DNA of 64,000 bases. Origin: Epiperipatus broadwayi (taxonomy: Eukaryota; Onychophora; Udeonychophora; Euonychophora; Peripatidae). Positions within the stretch are counted from its first letter, which is position 1. Every line of letters starts with the position of its first letter. The stretch covers positions 62,001 through 126,000 of the forward strand of contig JAQFVV010000446.1 in NCBI GenBank assembly GCA_028023455.1, in the 5' to 3' direction. This document shows positions 46,735 through 60,376 of this stretch, one piece after another. A model generated the notes under the pieces. That model did no database searches, was not told the origin of the DNA, and saw only the letters and a program-made list of their open reading frames with translations. Both the position numbers and the translations under genes were made by a program.

Positions 46735-46868
46735 GCAAACTCTCCACACAGTAGTGCGACCCGAAAACCTAGGTGCAGTTCTTTCAAATCCAAGTCTCCT
46801 TGCCAAACCTTCTAGCATCCATTGATTACTATGGCTTGCAATGAGTGACACTATTGTATGAAGAGTTT
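46735..46868. repeat. R2 repeat, short foldback copy
   Basis: Begins with the R2 head (AGCAAACTCTCCACACAGTA), then jumps to the R2 distal block and returns on the minus strand (CTAGCATCCATTGATTACTA) to end with the complement of the head (TGAAGAGTTTG). Much of the forward arm is deleted. Confidence 0.65.
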
Positions 46869-47022
46869 GTGATACTAAAAATATTAACAACAGGTAAGAA
46901 TAGATAGCAGGGAGATTCCATAATCTTTAAAAAAAAAATACCTTTAGAAAAAAATAAATTCTACATTAAAATGGAAAGTTGAGGAAATAGAAATAAATGG
47001 AGAATTTTTTAATCATGTAGAT

Positions 47023-47587
47023 CAGGGGTCCCCAACCCTATGCCCGTGGGCACCATGGTGCCCGCAGACCATTTCACGTGTGTCCGCCGCTATCTGAACA
47101 TGATAAAAATTATTTATCTGATACAAATAAATTTAATTTTTAAAATTTCTTATAAATTATTGTATTATATTGCAATCAAATTGTAGGGCATACTATACTT
47201 TTACAGCATAAAAATATAAACATTAATTATATATTAAAATTTTATTTTTGAAATAAATATTTTTTTGTACATTATGTGTGTCCGCCGCTATCTGAACATG
47301 ATAAAAATTATTTATCTGATACAAATAAATTTAATTTTTAAAATTTCTTATAAATTATTGTATTATATTGCAATCAAATTGTAGGGCATACTATACTTTT
47401 ACAGCATAAAAATATAAACATTAATTATATATTAAAATTTTATTTTTGAAATAAATATTTTTTTGTACATTATGTGTATTATTAGCAATATCCAACTATA
47501 AATTTACATTGAAAAAATAAATGGTGCCCGCCACCTGGCCGGTATTATAGAATCTGCTCTTAAGTGCAAAAAGGTTGTGGACCCCTG
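47023..47587. mobile_element. hAT-type MITE with internal duplication
   Basis: Ends CAGGGGTCCCCAACC and GGTTGTGGACCCCTG are the CAGGGG-type terminal inverted repeats of hAT elements. Exact 8-bp duplications ATGTAGAT (47015-47022 and 47588-47595) match hAT integration. The 565-bp body contains two apparently identical tandem units of 198 bp (47079-47276 and 47277 to about 47474). No transposase frame, so it would need a hAT transposase from elsewhere. The intact duplications and near-identical units suggest recent activity. Confidence 0.92.
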
Positions 47588-47595
47588 ATGTAGAT

Positions 47596-50500
47596 CTTGT
47601 AGGAGATGCGCTTGTTTTCGCAAATAACAAATATAACCTTCAGAGTTTCAGTGATTATTGGTATTAGATTAAAAAAAGACTAAAGTTATGGTAAAAAAGC
47701 TAAAATAGTGTTCGGTGGATTTAAAAAAAAAAAAAAATACTGATAAAAAAATTTTTTTAAAAAAGTTAGTCTATAAATTATTAATTATTATGTTTATACG
47801 TGAATCTATATATAAACACAAACGCGTGTAAATGTGTTTTATATTATATTTATTAATAAAACACGAAAATAAATATATATTTGCATCATATTTACAATGA
47901 TTATACTCCGCCTGCTACTGTTGGCGAGTTGTGGCTCCTAATTTTAGGGTGAACTACAGAAAAGGGACTGCATGTGCCCTTATAGGTTTTCTACTACTTC
48001 CAGCTCTACTATGATAGCCTGCTTCAGGAATAGATTTGGTGACACTTCTAACTGTCCTTGACAGCTTGTCCCATGTCGGCATTTGGTTCTAGAAGCTTCC
48101 AATCCTGAACATGGACTTGCCTCACTGTGTCAACCATTTAACTTAACAGTTATTGTCTGAAGATCATCAATTCTGTCTTAGAGCTCTGTGACAATAGTTT
48201 TCTGACTCTATTTTCAAAAAGCTTGACTAATTATTGCCAGATCCCCCATCCCTAATGGAAAAATTTGGATTCAGTGAGCATCATCATATAGTAGTCTGTT
48301 CTGTTATCTCTTTGTTTAAGCATTGGTTAGAGGTGATGAATACCAATCTGATTTAGATAAGAAAGGATCTGAACTAGTTAATTATTTAAAGGCAAGGGGA
48401 GGTATGACATTAATACAGATTAAAACTTAATGGATGAAGTAACTATAAAATTAAAAATGAATGAAATGGTCTTAGTATAAATAACTCATTATTAAAAAAG
48501 AATAAATGTATTTTTACTGTTTTTATAGATCTAAGATTTGTTCTGGAGCATAAAGAAAATTTTAGATTATGTGGCTGAAATATTAAATAAAGGTAGTTAT
48601 GTTTACCAAAAGAGAGGTGTCAATGGCATTATGGAAAAACCTTAAATGCTGCCATGAAACAGGACTTGGCATGTCATTAGAAGAGATTACAAAACAAACA
48701 AAAACAATCAATTGATGTTATTGCATGGAGTTTATAAAATCAAGCACTGGAACTTTCCAGAAATAAATTTAAGGACCTTATCCTCCAGAATCTGATCTCT
48801 ACCATTGCACTCAACCTAATTAGAAAAAAGATAAGTAATTGAGGTCTCAAACTAAATCTTAAAAAATTTAAATTTCTTAGAAATAAATTACATGAGATGG
48901 ATAGATAAAGTAAGGAAGTTTGGTGGAATAATTTGAAGGAATAGTAAATATTTCATACAATAAATAAATAAATATTAAGTTATAGGTAATTAGCGATCAT
49001 AAAAGATGGATTGAACTTGGAGAGATCTTTATCCTATAGTGGATCAATGATGATTGAAAATAATGATGATGAATTAACATAAAGCATGTCTTGTATTAAT
49101 CACAAATGTAAATATTAACCCTAAATAAAATGTAAATATATAGAAGTCTACTTTCCATAACTTGGTAAATTCATATTGTTTAACACTTTGATCTTTTTAT
49201 AAAATATTTTTTATTGTTTTTCTTTTAATAAATCACTTTGAATAAGTAAAATATAGACCACTATCAAAACTAAATTTTTTACAATTCACTTCTTATTCTC
49301 CAAAAAACTGACATGACAGAAAAGTATTATGAGTGAATTATTAATAATACCACATGTGTACATGTTTATGTTTTCTCTTAAAGCAAATTCTTGAGTCTCT
49401 CGTGTAAAAGGGTATACACCAACATTCTATCTGATAAATAATATTGTACATATTATCTTTGCTAATGCCATCTTTTTTATTAATAATTAATTGACTCATA
49501 GTGCAAAGGAAGGCTACCAATGTACCCTGCCTACAGTCTGGATTCAAATTCAATCTGAAATGTGAGTATTTTTCAAGAGGCTTATCATATGTTTTCATAT
49601 TGGCCCATAGCCAATCTAGATAACAATCCACATATGGTAATTGGGAAATATGTTGAGTATTATTTTCTCTATAGAGCTGTTGAAGAGGTATATGATCTGC
49701 AGTAGCTATTTAAATGCTGGTTTATATATTACCTACTTGGTAGCACATCGAATGCTAAACAAACCAGCGTTTAGGCAATTAATAAAGACATTCAACTGAT
49801 TGGATTATATATATAACCAAATTTTTTCATTCTACTTTATATCCATCTGTAGTTAAATTATAAAATATGTTTAAAATATTATTTATTTTATACCCAACAT
49901 TTAAAATAAGTAGTTGGAATAAATTTCTGAGTCAGATAACTGATCATTTTTCTTAAATAGTATAAATAGTACATATTTTTGCTGTTGATTTATCTACTTT
50001 ATACAGTAAACTAAAAAGTCAAAATTTAATAGACACCTGCAATTTACATCTATTCTGAAAATTAATTTAAAGATGATATCCAGAAGTAAAATAGAGGCTT
50101 TGAAAAATCAAAGGATTGTGAAGTCAGCTGACCTGAAAATAATTTGAGGTTAAAGGTGGTATAGAATTTCTACTAGGTAAAAAAGCAAAATTCTTATTGA
50201 TAAGTCATAAGTTACTAATGCATAAATAATGGCATATACAAAGCAAGACCTACTGATATGATATACATTTCTATATTAAATAGTATAAATGGCCACATAT
50301 AAGAATTTAAAACTAGATTTTGATAATATAAGTTACATAGACATTATTTATCCTAATAAAATTTAGAATGCTAATATTGAAAATGATAATAGAGAAAAGG
50401 TACAAGTTTAGGAAAAATATAATTTTGGAGAATAAAATGAGTGATATGACTTAATCTTGTCTCTTATTTTTTTATTTTAAACAAATGATCTGATGACTTG

Positions 50501-51555
50501 TAACTCATGAGACATAGAGGCTAAATTATATATAAAAAAATCATAATAGGTATGATAATAAATAGAGAATAAAGCCAAACTTTTCAGGGTATCAGCATAG
50601 ATTTGGATACAGTCTAGTAACTACCTTTATTATGCTGAAGCTTGTGAAATTAAATAAACAGACATTTTCAGAAATGTAGAATATTGATTAAGATAGCAGA
50701 GATAGAAGTAATGGAAAATATAAAAATCATTATTTAAAGAATAACCCGAAAATGAGAATTAATCTATATGAATAGGTAGGATGAATAAATCAATAGAGGC
50801 CATCATTTTAATTCTTGTACCCGTATTTAAAAGGTAATTAAAATATACACCACTGTTTAAAATGCATATTAGCAAATAAGAGAGAGTTATCCATAAGTTT
50901 AATAAGATTATATATATATATATTCAGGTTATTACATTACTTTCGATGCTCCAAAATAGATCTCTAGTGACCATGATCAATTAATATCTTTTTTGCAGTT
51001 TTTATCTGCTTATGCTATTTAAGCATGCTAAGCTTATCTTTAATTATGAAACTAATCAAAACACGAAAAGAATGAATATATATGATGAGTAGAACATGGA
51101 AATTCTGTAAAAGAGAAAGCCATTTTTTTTCTTCTTAGATTGCTTCTCACATTCTCAAGAGAAGTTTAAAAGTTTACTAAAATTAAAATTATTTATAAAT
51201 ATAATAAAATAGAATTTTTTTTTAACAAACCATACTTAATAAGTCATTATTTAAATTTAAAAAGTAATAGTTTAACATTATTTAATATTTCCACACCACT
51301 GTTTACTTATAGAACTATAATTTGATTTGTATCTTATAATTATACTTTTTTTTTCTTTCTTTGTTATGATTGGTTAATTGAAGTTAACTTCTCTTTACTG
51401 TTATAAAAATAAATCCAGACTTCTCTTTGGAATGTTATATCTCAGCTTACATTCAATAAATGGACTGATTTGTAGCCATATCCTTTTAATGAAAAATTCA
51501 CTGATTATCATCACCCATTATCTGTTTTTATTATTGGATACAGGTTATCTATTCT
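47596..51555. other. No gene seen; unclassified less AT-rich block at 47900-48260
   Basis: 47900-48260 is notably less AT-rich and looks like an unclassified repeat or UTR without an open frame. A reading near 48530-48560 (LRFVLEHKENFRLCG) is isolated. The rest is AT-rich DNA without supported features. Confidence 0.35.
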
Positions 51556-51556
51556 C

Positions 51557-51597
<41 letters not shown>
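51556..51597. repeat. Compound AT/GT microsatellite
   Basis: A run of AT dinucleotides passes directly into GT dinucleotides. Confidence 0.95.
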
Positions 51598-52690
51598 GCC
51601 TCAACTTTATCTCATTTCAAGTAGCTAGTCAATTGAATCTAACCTTGGGATCAAACAAGGACGACTAGTGTGTTTATCAAATGATATTAATAATAAGATT
51701 AAGTATACCCGGGTGCCAAATTGCAACTAAGGAATCGTAATGCCCACCAGAGATCATCATCATCCATGCATATTACTATAGAAGATAATGGAGAAAGTAA
51801 TTACATTGTCTCTCAAAAATATATATATATATAATGTTGATAAATCCAATTCAATTTATTATGGTCTTGGTTTCAAACCTAGGAACAACTATGCAAATAT
51901 TTCCGTGATAAATTCTTATTACTAACTAAATAATAATGAGACAACTTTCTTCCACAACTTTAATATAAATACATGATCTTGAGTGGCAACTACGAGAATG
52001 TTGTATACATTTCTAATTCATACATAACTAGAAATAAATTAGTAATCGATGCGGGAAACTCATAACTTATGTTTATAATATAAAATTATTATTTAATTTA
52101 AAACAGGACAAAGAAATGTTATAAATTAATCGTTCCCATTTAAGTCCACTACTTTATTTTTCATTCTCAGCATCCATCACTTTCAATAGTTACAATTATA
52201 TAATACTGAATGTCTGTGTTATGTTCTCTTTTAAACTGATAACTCTTAATCCTATTCTCTTAAACACACATATAAGCCTTCCAACCGACTATCCATTCAT
52301 GATCCTTATTATAATAATATTTCCCAAATTTTAATACCTGCACTACTTGACTTCCAAGCTAGCTCTTAGATTTAATAATCAAAATACTCTTTCTCAAGGT
52401 CTAGATCTGCTAACGAGGTGCAATTATTAACGATTACATTGCAATGGATATGATTCCAAAATTTGCTAAATTAACTTTAATGGGAGTTTACCAGTGGGAA
52501 TCATATTAAATACCAGAAGCAGGAAAGGGATTTTATGTCTGCTCCCAATATCTATAACATTGCAATAAACCGAATGACTAAATTTAATATACCTAAATTG
52601 ACTGTTTTCTCTCATCTTATTCTATTTCATATCATTTGTTTGCCCAAATTTAATTAGTACTTTTAAATCTATTATCTTTTTTTTTTTCAA
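51598..52690. other. AT-rich DNA, no gene seen
   Basis: No supported feature. Confidence 0.35.
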
Positions 52691-52694
52691 AATA

Positions 52695-52935
52695 AATTAT
52701 GGAAGTAAAACACAGACATTAATCATGGAAATCGATCAAGGAAATCCATTATGTAAGTGAAACATGGAAATCAATCATAAAAATGAATTATGCAAATAAA
52801 CTACGAAATCAATCAATATAAAAATGAATTATGGCAATTTAAATTATGGAAATCAATCAATATAAAAATGAATTATGTAAATTTAAATTATGGAATTCAA
52901 TCAACATAAATGAATTATGTAAATTTTAAATGTAA
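52695..52935. repeat. Minisatellite, degenerate units of about 53 bp
   Basis: Units built from ATGGAAATCAATCAATATAA and AAATGAATTATG(C/G/T)AA(A/T)TTAAATTATGG-like blocks recur at least four times, becoming more regular toward 52930. Confidence 0.75.
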
Positions 52936-55900
52936 TCTGGTATTAATTCTAGATATAAGTGCTGGATATATAGATTCTGAAGATATTTGAAACATCAAAC
53001 ACAAGACACCATGTAAATTCATAATAACAAATCTTTATTACAATAATAATAATAATAAAATAAAATAAAAAACAAAACACATCTATAATATCACTACACT
53101 CAAATATTACATGAAATTTACTGAATAATGATAATAATGATACATAATACATATTTAAATTAACTAAATTTCTTTATAACTTAATCATTGTGCTAACCCA
53201 TCTTTTAATTGAATATTAGCACACTTACACACAGAATCAAAATCAGAATTCCAGATATTTAAGTATAAGATGCAATTCTCTTATAACTTGCATATCACCT
53301 ATACATTTCTGCTCCCCCTTTTATTACAATCATTATAAATTCAACTATTCCACAATCCATAACATTTTTACAATAATTCTCAATTTAATTTTTCCATTAA
53401 GCAATAATCTCTCTTAGATTTCCTATGAAAAGATGATATAAAATTTAAAATCTCTAATTGGTCCAACAAATGGATTTAAATATAAAAATCATAATTTTAC
53501 ATTCGTGCATGCCAAATATTCACCGCTTTCCACTTTAGCAACTGTATATATTTTGATAGGTCAGCATGTTGTGCCAACTTAATGATGTTCAATTTTATTA
53601 TCCTTCACAAAATCCGACTACAGATCAGTCAGCTTATAAATTAAACTCTTTGTCACCCCCCACATCAACATACACATCTGACTGAAACCCTAATCCTGTC
53701 AAAGCAACTTTTATCCTGTCTTGCAAAACCCTCTATATATTTCATAGCACTATGCAGCACTTCATAATGCACACATCAGTGTCTCAGTAAGGGAAATTAA
53801 GAAAAACAACTCACAACTTCAAATGTCTGCATTGGCCAGAGAGAAGTCTTCTCTGAGACTAGAATCATGTGAGAAACTATATTTCTCTACACACATACTT
53901 CATATAGGCATGCACAACATTTTCCACAACTCTATCAATAACTTTATCAATAATTTCCTATTTAAATAAAAACAAATGGAGGCAGGAGCTGGTCCTTGGA
54001 TCTCCTACTGCAATAGTGAATAAATTATGAGATAGTTATTTTCTATCTATGAGGTGGTAAGATAACTACTTTAGTAATAACAAGCATTTATAGCTTCACA
54101 TATACACACATCTGGCAATTACAGTTTCAATGAAAATGACAAAGTCTGACCAGATCACAAACTAAATCTATGAACTATCTTAATTTAAAAAAATCAAGCA
54201 CACAACAACACCCATCCAATCTTCATAATTATAACAGATCGAATCAACATATTATAGTATAGCAATGACTATTCACGTGATCATCCAATCACTTTTTACA
54301 CATCTATTACCAAGCATATAATTTTGATAATACAAAAATATATCTTTTTTCTTTTTTTTACTTTTTACAAATATGTAAGCATTTATACGTTCTCATTATG
54401 ACATGTTAAGAATTTTTAATCCCCCCCTTTTTTTAAACTTCAATGGGTCTTGATGGATCAAAACTATTTTTTTTTTAACTTTTTAAAAAAAAATTAAAAT
54501 TAATATAATCATTAAATTTCTATTAAACATGCATATAAATAAAGCAAAGTAAATAAATAATAAACAATACAGATTGTCTCTTTCCTTCAAGGCTAAGTCT
54601 GAAGACTTGATATTATTGTTCACCAACACCAATTACCATTTAGTTCATGTATCTTGGAAAATAGACATATACTCTATAGATGCACATACAGTTCCTTTAA
54701 TCAAGAGGTAGCTACATTGATCACAATAATTAAAAGTGGTTAAAAAAGTCCTGCAGATTACTTTCACATTTTGAATATTTTCCTTCCTGGGTTTGAATTT
54801 AGATGCTTTTTCCTTTATCATTTCAGATTCAAATCACAATAAAATAAACAAATTTTACTATTAACAATATGGATCTGTCCTTTAACTTTATATAAAAGTT
54901 TGATCATTCCTTGGAGTTTTATTAGCAAGCCATGGATGCAATACTTTTCCTTAAATGCTTTCTTTAAATGAACTTTAAAGAAACCAACACAAAAATTGAG
55001 ATACTGAATGCAAAATCTTTTATTACGAGCTAATTTGGTCATAACTAATCTTGGAGAAATAGAATTGTACACCATTTATAATTGAATTAGCTTTTCATAT
55101 TTAAGTAATATTTTTACACTTCTTAACAAGTTAGGTCAATTCAAGAGAGAAAGACAATTAGAGGAAACTCACTAGAAATTGAATTAGCAAGTCTGTTCAG
55201 AGAAGTTTCAGCAGCAGTCCCCCTTTCACTTTCCTTAGCCCTTTTATATGGAGAGAAAAAAATCATCTGTCAATTTTTCTTTCCCAGGCCTGCCCTCTCT
55301 TGTTTATGATCTTCTCATAGAAATTTAATCTTTTGACTACCACCTGTTAATTGTTAGGTCTGGGTTATTCTCTTCAGCTCAATTTAGTGAACACATTGCC
55401 TTTGATTTATGAAAACCATTCAAAAATATATATAGGATTACTGGGAATTTTGCAGATATTATTTAAACAATTTCTTTATCTAGGAATTAATTTTTAGAGC
55501 TGAAACAATAAATAATTCCCATACAAATAAATTCATTTTACATTATATTATCAAATAATACAGAGTACAATGTATAATTTTCTACAAAAGAAAAAAAATC
55601 TATATATCTGCATCATACGTGCACATACAATCTAAATAGGAAACTGCTTGTTCAGATTCATGTTAGCACAAAATATGTTATAATTTCCTATAATTTTAAT
55701 CTTATTTATAATAAGTTCAATTTCAATTTTCACTAACATTTTTATTGATAAATATTATGATTCAAGAAGACCTTTTATTATCGACATAAATATTTATTTT
55801 TCAGATATTATAGCACATACAAAAGTCAATCCCCCATTTTCTCTATACAATGCTTGCTATAATTTTAAACAAATACAAACAGATTCTCTATATATGTTAA

Positions 55901-56050
55901 CTTTAAGCTGCATAGTTATTAATTTCTCCAAATAAAGCTTTTCAATTTTTCTTAAACTAAAAAAAACATTTTTGCTTATAAATAGTTAAGAAATTAACCC
56001 TGCCATTTATTTTTTAATCATTGCTTTCTGTATGAAAGAAACTAAAGGTC
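52936..56050. other. AT-rich DNA, no gene seen
   Basis: No supported coding or RNA gene. Homopolymer tracts near 54420 and 54470 are the only structures noted. Confidence 0.35.

Positions 56051-56053
<3 letters not shown>

Positions 56054-56090
<37 letters not shown>
56054..56090. repeat. AT dinucleotide microsatellite
   Basis: Uninterrupted AT/TA run of about 37 bp. Confidence 0.95.
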
Positions 56091-56095
<5 letters not shown>

Positions 56096-58370
56096 TCACT
56101 CAATATATTCTGACAGAGGGCGCCACCAGACCACTACATGTCTGGAAAATTTATTTACTGTGATCAGAATGGATGATGATGGTGGTTTGTGCCGATTAAA
56201 CTCAGGGAGAAACAAAAGATCTTAAATTGTTTAGACAATTGAGACACCAAAGCACTAAGACAAACATCAGCCAAATTAAGTTTAAACAAATTTTAAAAAA
56301 TTTTATTCAGAGAAGAATAACTTATAAGAAAAGTTTATGACACAATAAATAGAGTTAACTCAGGTGTGTACCAGAAAGACAACGCAAAGCTATGGCAGAC
56401 CAACTGATTTTCCAATAACGAATTATAAAGGGAGGAGGTAAATTTTATTCAGCAGAGCATTCACCCAAACATTGGTTTTCACTGTCAGATATTTAAACAA
56501 TACGTTCTTGAAACAAATCAACGAAACCAGCGCTGATGAGCTTTTCAAGACCCGAAAATGTCAAGTGTCAGTAGAAGCTGCACCTATTATTACATTTAAA
56601 ATAAAGGTGGTTGATTTACCCCAAGAACAACCAAAAAATATCATTTAAAATGAAAGAAAAACAATTAAAACCGGCGAATCCTCAAACAAACAGTTGGTGA
56701 AAACTAAGAATAATTAAAGATCTCAATAAGAGACAAGTAAATCTTTAGCAACCAGTTACACCTGCTCCAGCAATTAAAGAAAATGAATTACAAACAAATT
56801 CTGAGTACACGCTCTGATAAATTTAAAGCACATGTAATAAATACAAAAATAAATCTATCATAGAGTGCACATGAGTACGAAAATATTAAAAGTTTTAAAT
56901 ACTTTAGCAGAATGAAAGTCTCTCTCACCTGTAATTTAAAAAGGGATAAATATTATCTTCCTGCTGATGACTTATAAAATTACAAAGAAAAACAATTCTA
57001 GTTTCCACTTTCAGAGATATAAAAAATGAAATCCCTACCTGCGGAAAATTAGACAATAAAGTCGCCAGCCAAAAGATTTTTGGAGGTTTGCAAAAGTGCA
57101 AACACAGTGTTTAAAATTAATTATTGAATAATAAAATAATTACAGGTAAGCATTTAAAATATACATGACTGCTAAAGCATTTATAAAAAGTGAGGCATAA
57201 AAATATAAAACTCATTAGTCACTCTGCAATAAACAAAAATTGAAAGCAACTTGGAATCTTAAAACTAAAATTCGAAGACACACTGCAAAATATTAGAAAT
57301 CACAACAAATATTAAATATGAGGCTATATTGTTTAGGAATACATATTTATAATTAGACTGAGCAGAGATTTAATAAAAAGAAATTTACTCTGGGAAGAAT
57401 AAAAGCAAATAATTACCTTTTGGTAAAACAACATTCACATAGAGTGCACACTATTATTTTAGTTCATTTTCAGGTTGTTTGACCATGGCAAGGTAGGTGT
57501 AAAGAGGTTCCGGCTTCTAGAAGTTTATGGCATTACTGGAGCAGATTTGGAAGTTAGGGATCCATCCTTTGTTAAGTTAACCCACCATTCTGATGATAAC
57601 AACATGTACAGTATTTGACATCTTGTTGCAAGCAAAAAGGATTTAACAACAGCGAATTTCCTTGAAGAATTTAAATGTCCGAACTGCTGTCAAAACTCTG
57701 GATCACAACAGGCTGCAGTCCAAGTGCATAAAAGAATATGAACTTTCACTTGAAAAACAGCTTGTCTAATTAAGAATAATTAATAACTAACTCTCCAAAT
57801 TTTCAGGGCTATTTATACCTCACTCCATTTCCAGTGAAACACTTTCCTTGTTGTTGAATGCTACACCTAAGGCAGGGCAAATATTAATCTCCAGCTCAAT
57901 ATAATCTAAAAATTCTACCCAGAGATTATTAAAACAAAAACACAATTAAATATCTGCTTTTGGAATGAACTTTAAAATAATTAATATAAAAGCTACAGGA
58001 ATGTAATTAGCAAGCTTGCTTGTTTTTAATTAAATTGATTTTAAAAAAAAAAGTAAAAACAAGCGGTGAAAGTAAACTATTTCAAAATAAATCTATAACA
58101 TTAAAATAATCTGTTTTAAATATAAACACGTGTGCATTTTGATACACGTATTCTTTCTAAATAATAATAAAATTTAAACATTAAATGTTTAGTGAAAATT
58201 AAAAGCTTAATTTTTTTTTTTGTAATAACACCTTTGAATCTGATTTTAATCCGGTTCAATATATATATATATATTAGTCTGTGACAATGAATACTTAATC
58301 CAATCAAGATAAGATGGAATCTGGGTTTATCCATTAATGGTGTAATACAACATTCATGAACAATCATTAC
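56091..58370. other. Unclassified block, no gene seen
   Basis: Somewhat less AT-rich, with A-rich plus-strand sequence and no open frame above chance. It could be non-coding repeat or a UTR; nothing decides. Confidence 0.3.
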
Positions 58371-58384
58371 TATATAGATTATTA

Positions 58385-58597
58385 AGTAATAACCTGTATA
58401 TTTATATGTTATGTTTGTCCAATATAATAATATTAAATCGTGCTTTCACACTTATAACAACAAATTAAATTAAATGGCTGAGTGCTTTCAAGAAGATGAG
58501 AAGTACATCTTCTTGAAAGCGCTCAGCCATTTAATTTAATTTTCAATTTGTTGTTATAGCTTTACGTTAGAAGTGTGAAATCACGATTTAATATTAT
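58385..58597. mobile_element. Hairpin insertion 4, with one-sided tail
   Basis: A 213-bp insertion between exact 14-bp duplications TATATAGATTATTA (58371-58384 and 58598-58611). A tail of about 39 bp (58385-58423) lies only on the left. Arms start ATAATAATATTAAATCG and meet near a loop at GAGAAGTA (about 58498-58505). The right arm has small insertions (TTTTCAA; GCTTTACGTTAG). Confidence 0.78.
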
Positions 58598-58611
58598 TAT
58601 ATAGATTATTA

Positions 58612-59279
58612 TTTACTTTAATAACACACCAAAATATAAATATCTAACAAAACATTTCCTAGGTTTCTGGCCACATGGAGCACATTCTAATGAAAGTGCA
58701 GAAGATCAGAACTATGGTCTTTAAAAAGTATTTTAAATTATTTGGCTTATTAGAAAGACTCTTTTGGTCTGCAGTCTAAAACAAACTAATGTGGCCAATT
58801 TGATAATCACTAGATATATTTTTTTAAACAAAAAAAAAACATGTTTAAAAATGAAACATAAAATTTCAAAAATAATACACCAGCTTTACACATAAATAAA
58901 AAGAGTAACAAACAGAAATAAATAATCAACTCAAAAAAAATGGAGAAAAAATAACAAATAGAAATAAATAAAGTAAAAACTTTGTTTTTAACCTTCAGAT
59001 TAAAAAGTTATTTTCATTGAAATAAAAATTTTCCCCTGTAAATTTGTATTGATAAAATAAATTTTAATAATGAATTTATTCAAACAATAAAATTATCTTT
59101 TAAAATATTAAAATTTCACATATAATTATATAAAAAAGAAAATATAAATAATACCATTTTTGAAAATAGGCTTCTATTATTTAACTGTTTTACTTGAACA
59201 GTAGCCATATTGGACTTTTGGAGAATTGCTATGGGACACAATTTTTAAGATAATTTTAATTTAAATTATACAAATTAAT
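58612..59279. other. AT-rich DNA, no gene seen
   Basis: No supported feature. Confidence 0.35.
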
Positions 59280-59575
59280 ACACCATACAGGCTTAAACGT
59301 GCATATATACAATGTATGCAGGATTCGGACTCAGGCTTTAACATGACCCTCAATTCTCCTTGCCATCTTATATTGATGACCGACCTGATCATACAAATGT
59401 TGAAAAGATAAATAATCACCAATATATGTATTTCATGTTCAACCAGCAATCATCAGTTGGTCCAGATTACTATCTCCTCACATATATACAATCAGTGCTC
59501 AGCTTTATATTAAGATAGCCAATCTTCATTTTACTGGACAGGCTTCAAACTACTTCAACTCACAACTCTTCAAAA
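59280..59575 (-). repeat. R1 repeat copy h
   Basis: Minus-strand R1 from the GAAGAGTTGTGAGTTGAAG head (about 59570) through GAGCACTGATTGTATA, the hammerhead segment, the CATTTGTATGATCAGGTC-type block and a decayed B box (GAGTCCGAATCC near 59320-59335). It carries the best preserved hammerhead of the family in this window. Confidence 0.75.
59412..59470 (-). ncRNA. Hammerhead ribozyme in R1 copy h (core intact)
   Basis: Minus strand: outer stem I GTAATC pairing with GATTAT, an internal loop TGGA/T, inner stem I CCAA/TTGG, core CTGATGA intact, stem II TTGCT/AACAT with two mismatches, GAAA intact, stem III ATA-CA-TAT, cleavage-type A. In other copies the outer stem reads ATGATC/GATCAT; here a G-C pair has become A-U on both strands, which keeps the pairing. 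Stem II is the weak point for activity. Confidence 0.68.
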
Positions 59576-60364
59576 AAAAACATATAGTTTACATTATCAA
59601 AAATATAAAATACCAAAAAATGTAATAAAGCTGAAAAAATATTGTCATTATATATTGGGGGGGGGGTTTAACATTTTTAAAATTATTATTTTTATGTTTA
59701 TTCAGAATTTCTTCATTTTGTTAGACATTTTATTTTTTGATTATTAACAGGTTCATATATTTCTGATCAAATTTTCAATAAAATGATGTATAACATGAAT
59801 TACCTATGATAATCCAATAGTCTAAAACATACGAAAATAGTCATGGATATCTTTTATTTTCCCAAGACATTCTATAATAGATTTTTCCTTGCAGAAGTTT
59901 GGAAATAATGAATGAAAAGAAAGTAGCAGAACTGAATAAACTAGTATGGAGCTGATTCTAAACAGAAAAGAAGAGATTAGTGCAATGGCTGAATATTAAT
60001 AAAAAATGCTCTTATTTATTATGTCTTATCTTTCATACTGTAAAACAGATTTCATTTTGTAAAATAGAAGCAGTCATTTAAAATGTGAAATCAATTGCTT
60101 AATGTAAAATAACTATTTATAAGTAATAAAATGTTACTGCAACTATGCTGCAAAATAAATATATAAATAAAAATGCAGGCATATAACTTCTGATCACAAA
60201 TTCAAAGTATATTCATAAAAAGTTGTTAAGTGGAGATGACATATCAGTCAATATTTCTGAAGACACTAAATGAGCTGGAGTTTGATGAGGTGTATTATCT
60301 ATCTCAATTTTAGTTGATGAGCAAAAGCAGCCTCACTGACCACTTTTGATATATGACCATCACA
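59576..60364. other. AT-rich DNA, no gene seen
   Basis: A run of ten Gs at about 59657-59666 is the only structure noted. Confidence 0.4.
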
Positions 60365-60376
60365 AAACTATAGTTT

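Noticed and set aside
56520-56580. CTGATGA followed by CGAAAA near 56533, hammerhead-like
   Set aside because: The intervening bases do not form a convincing stem II, and stem I does not pair.
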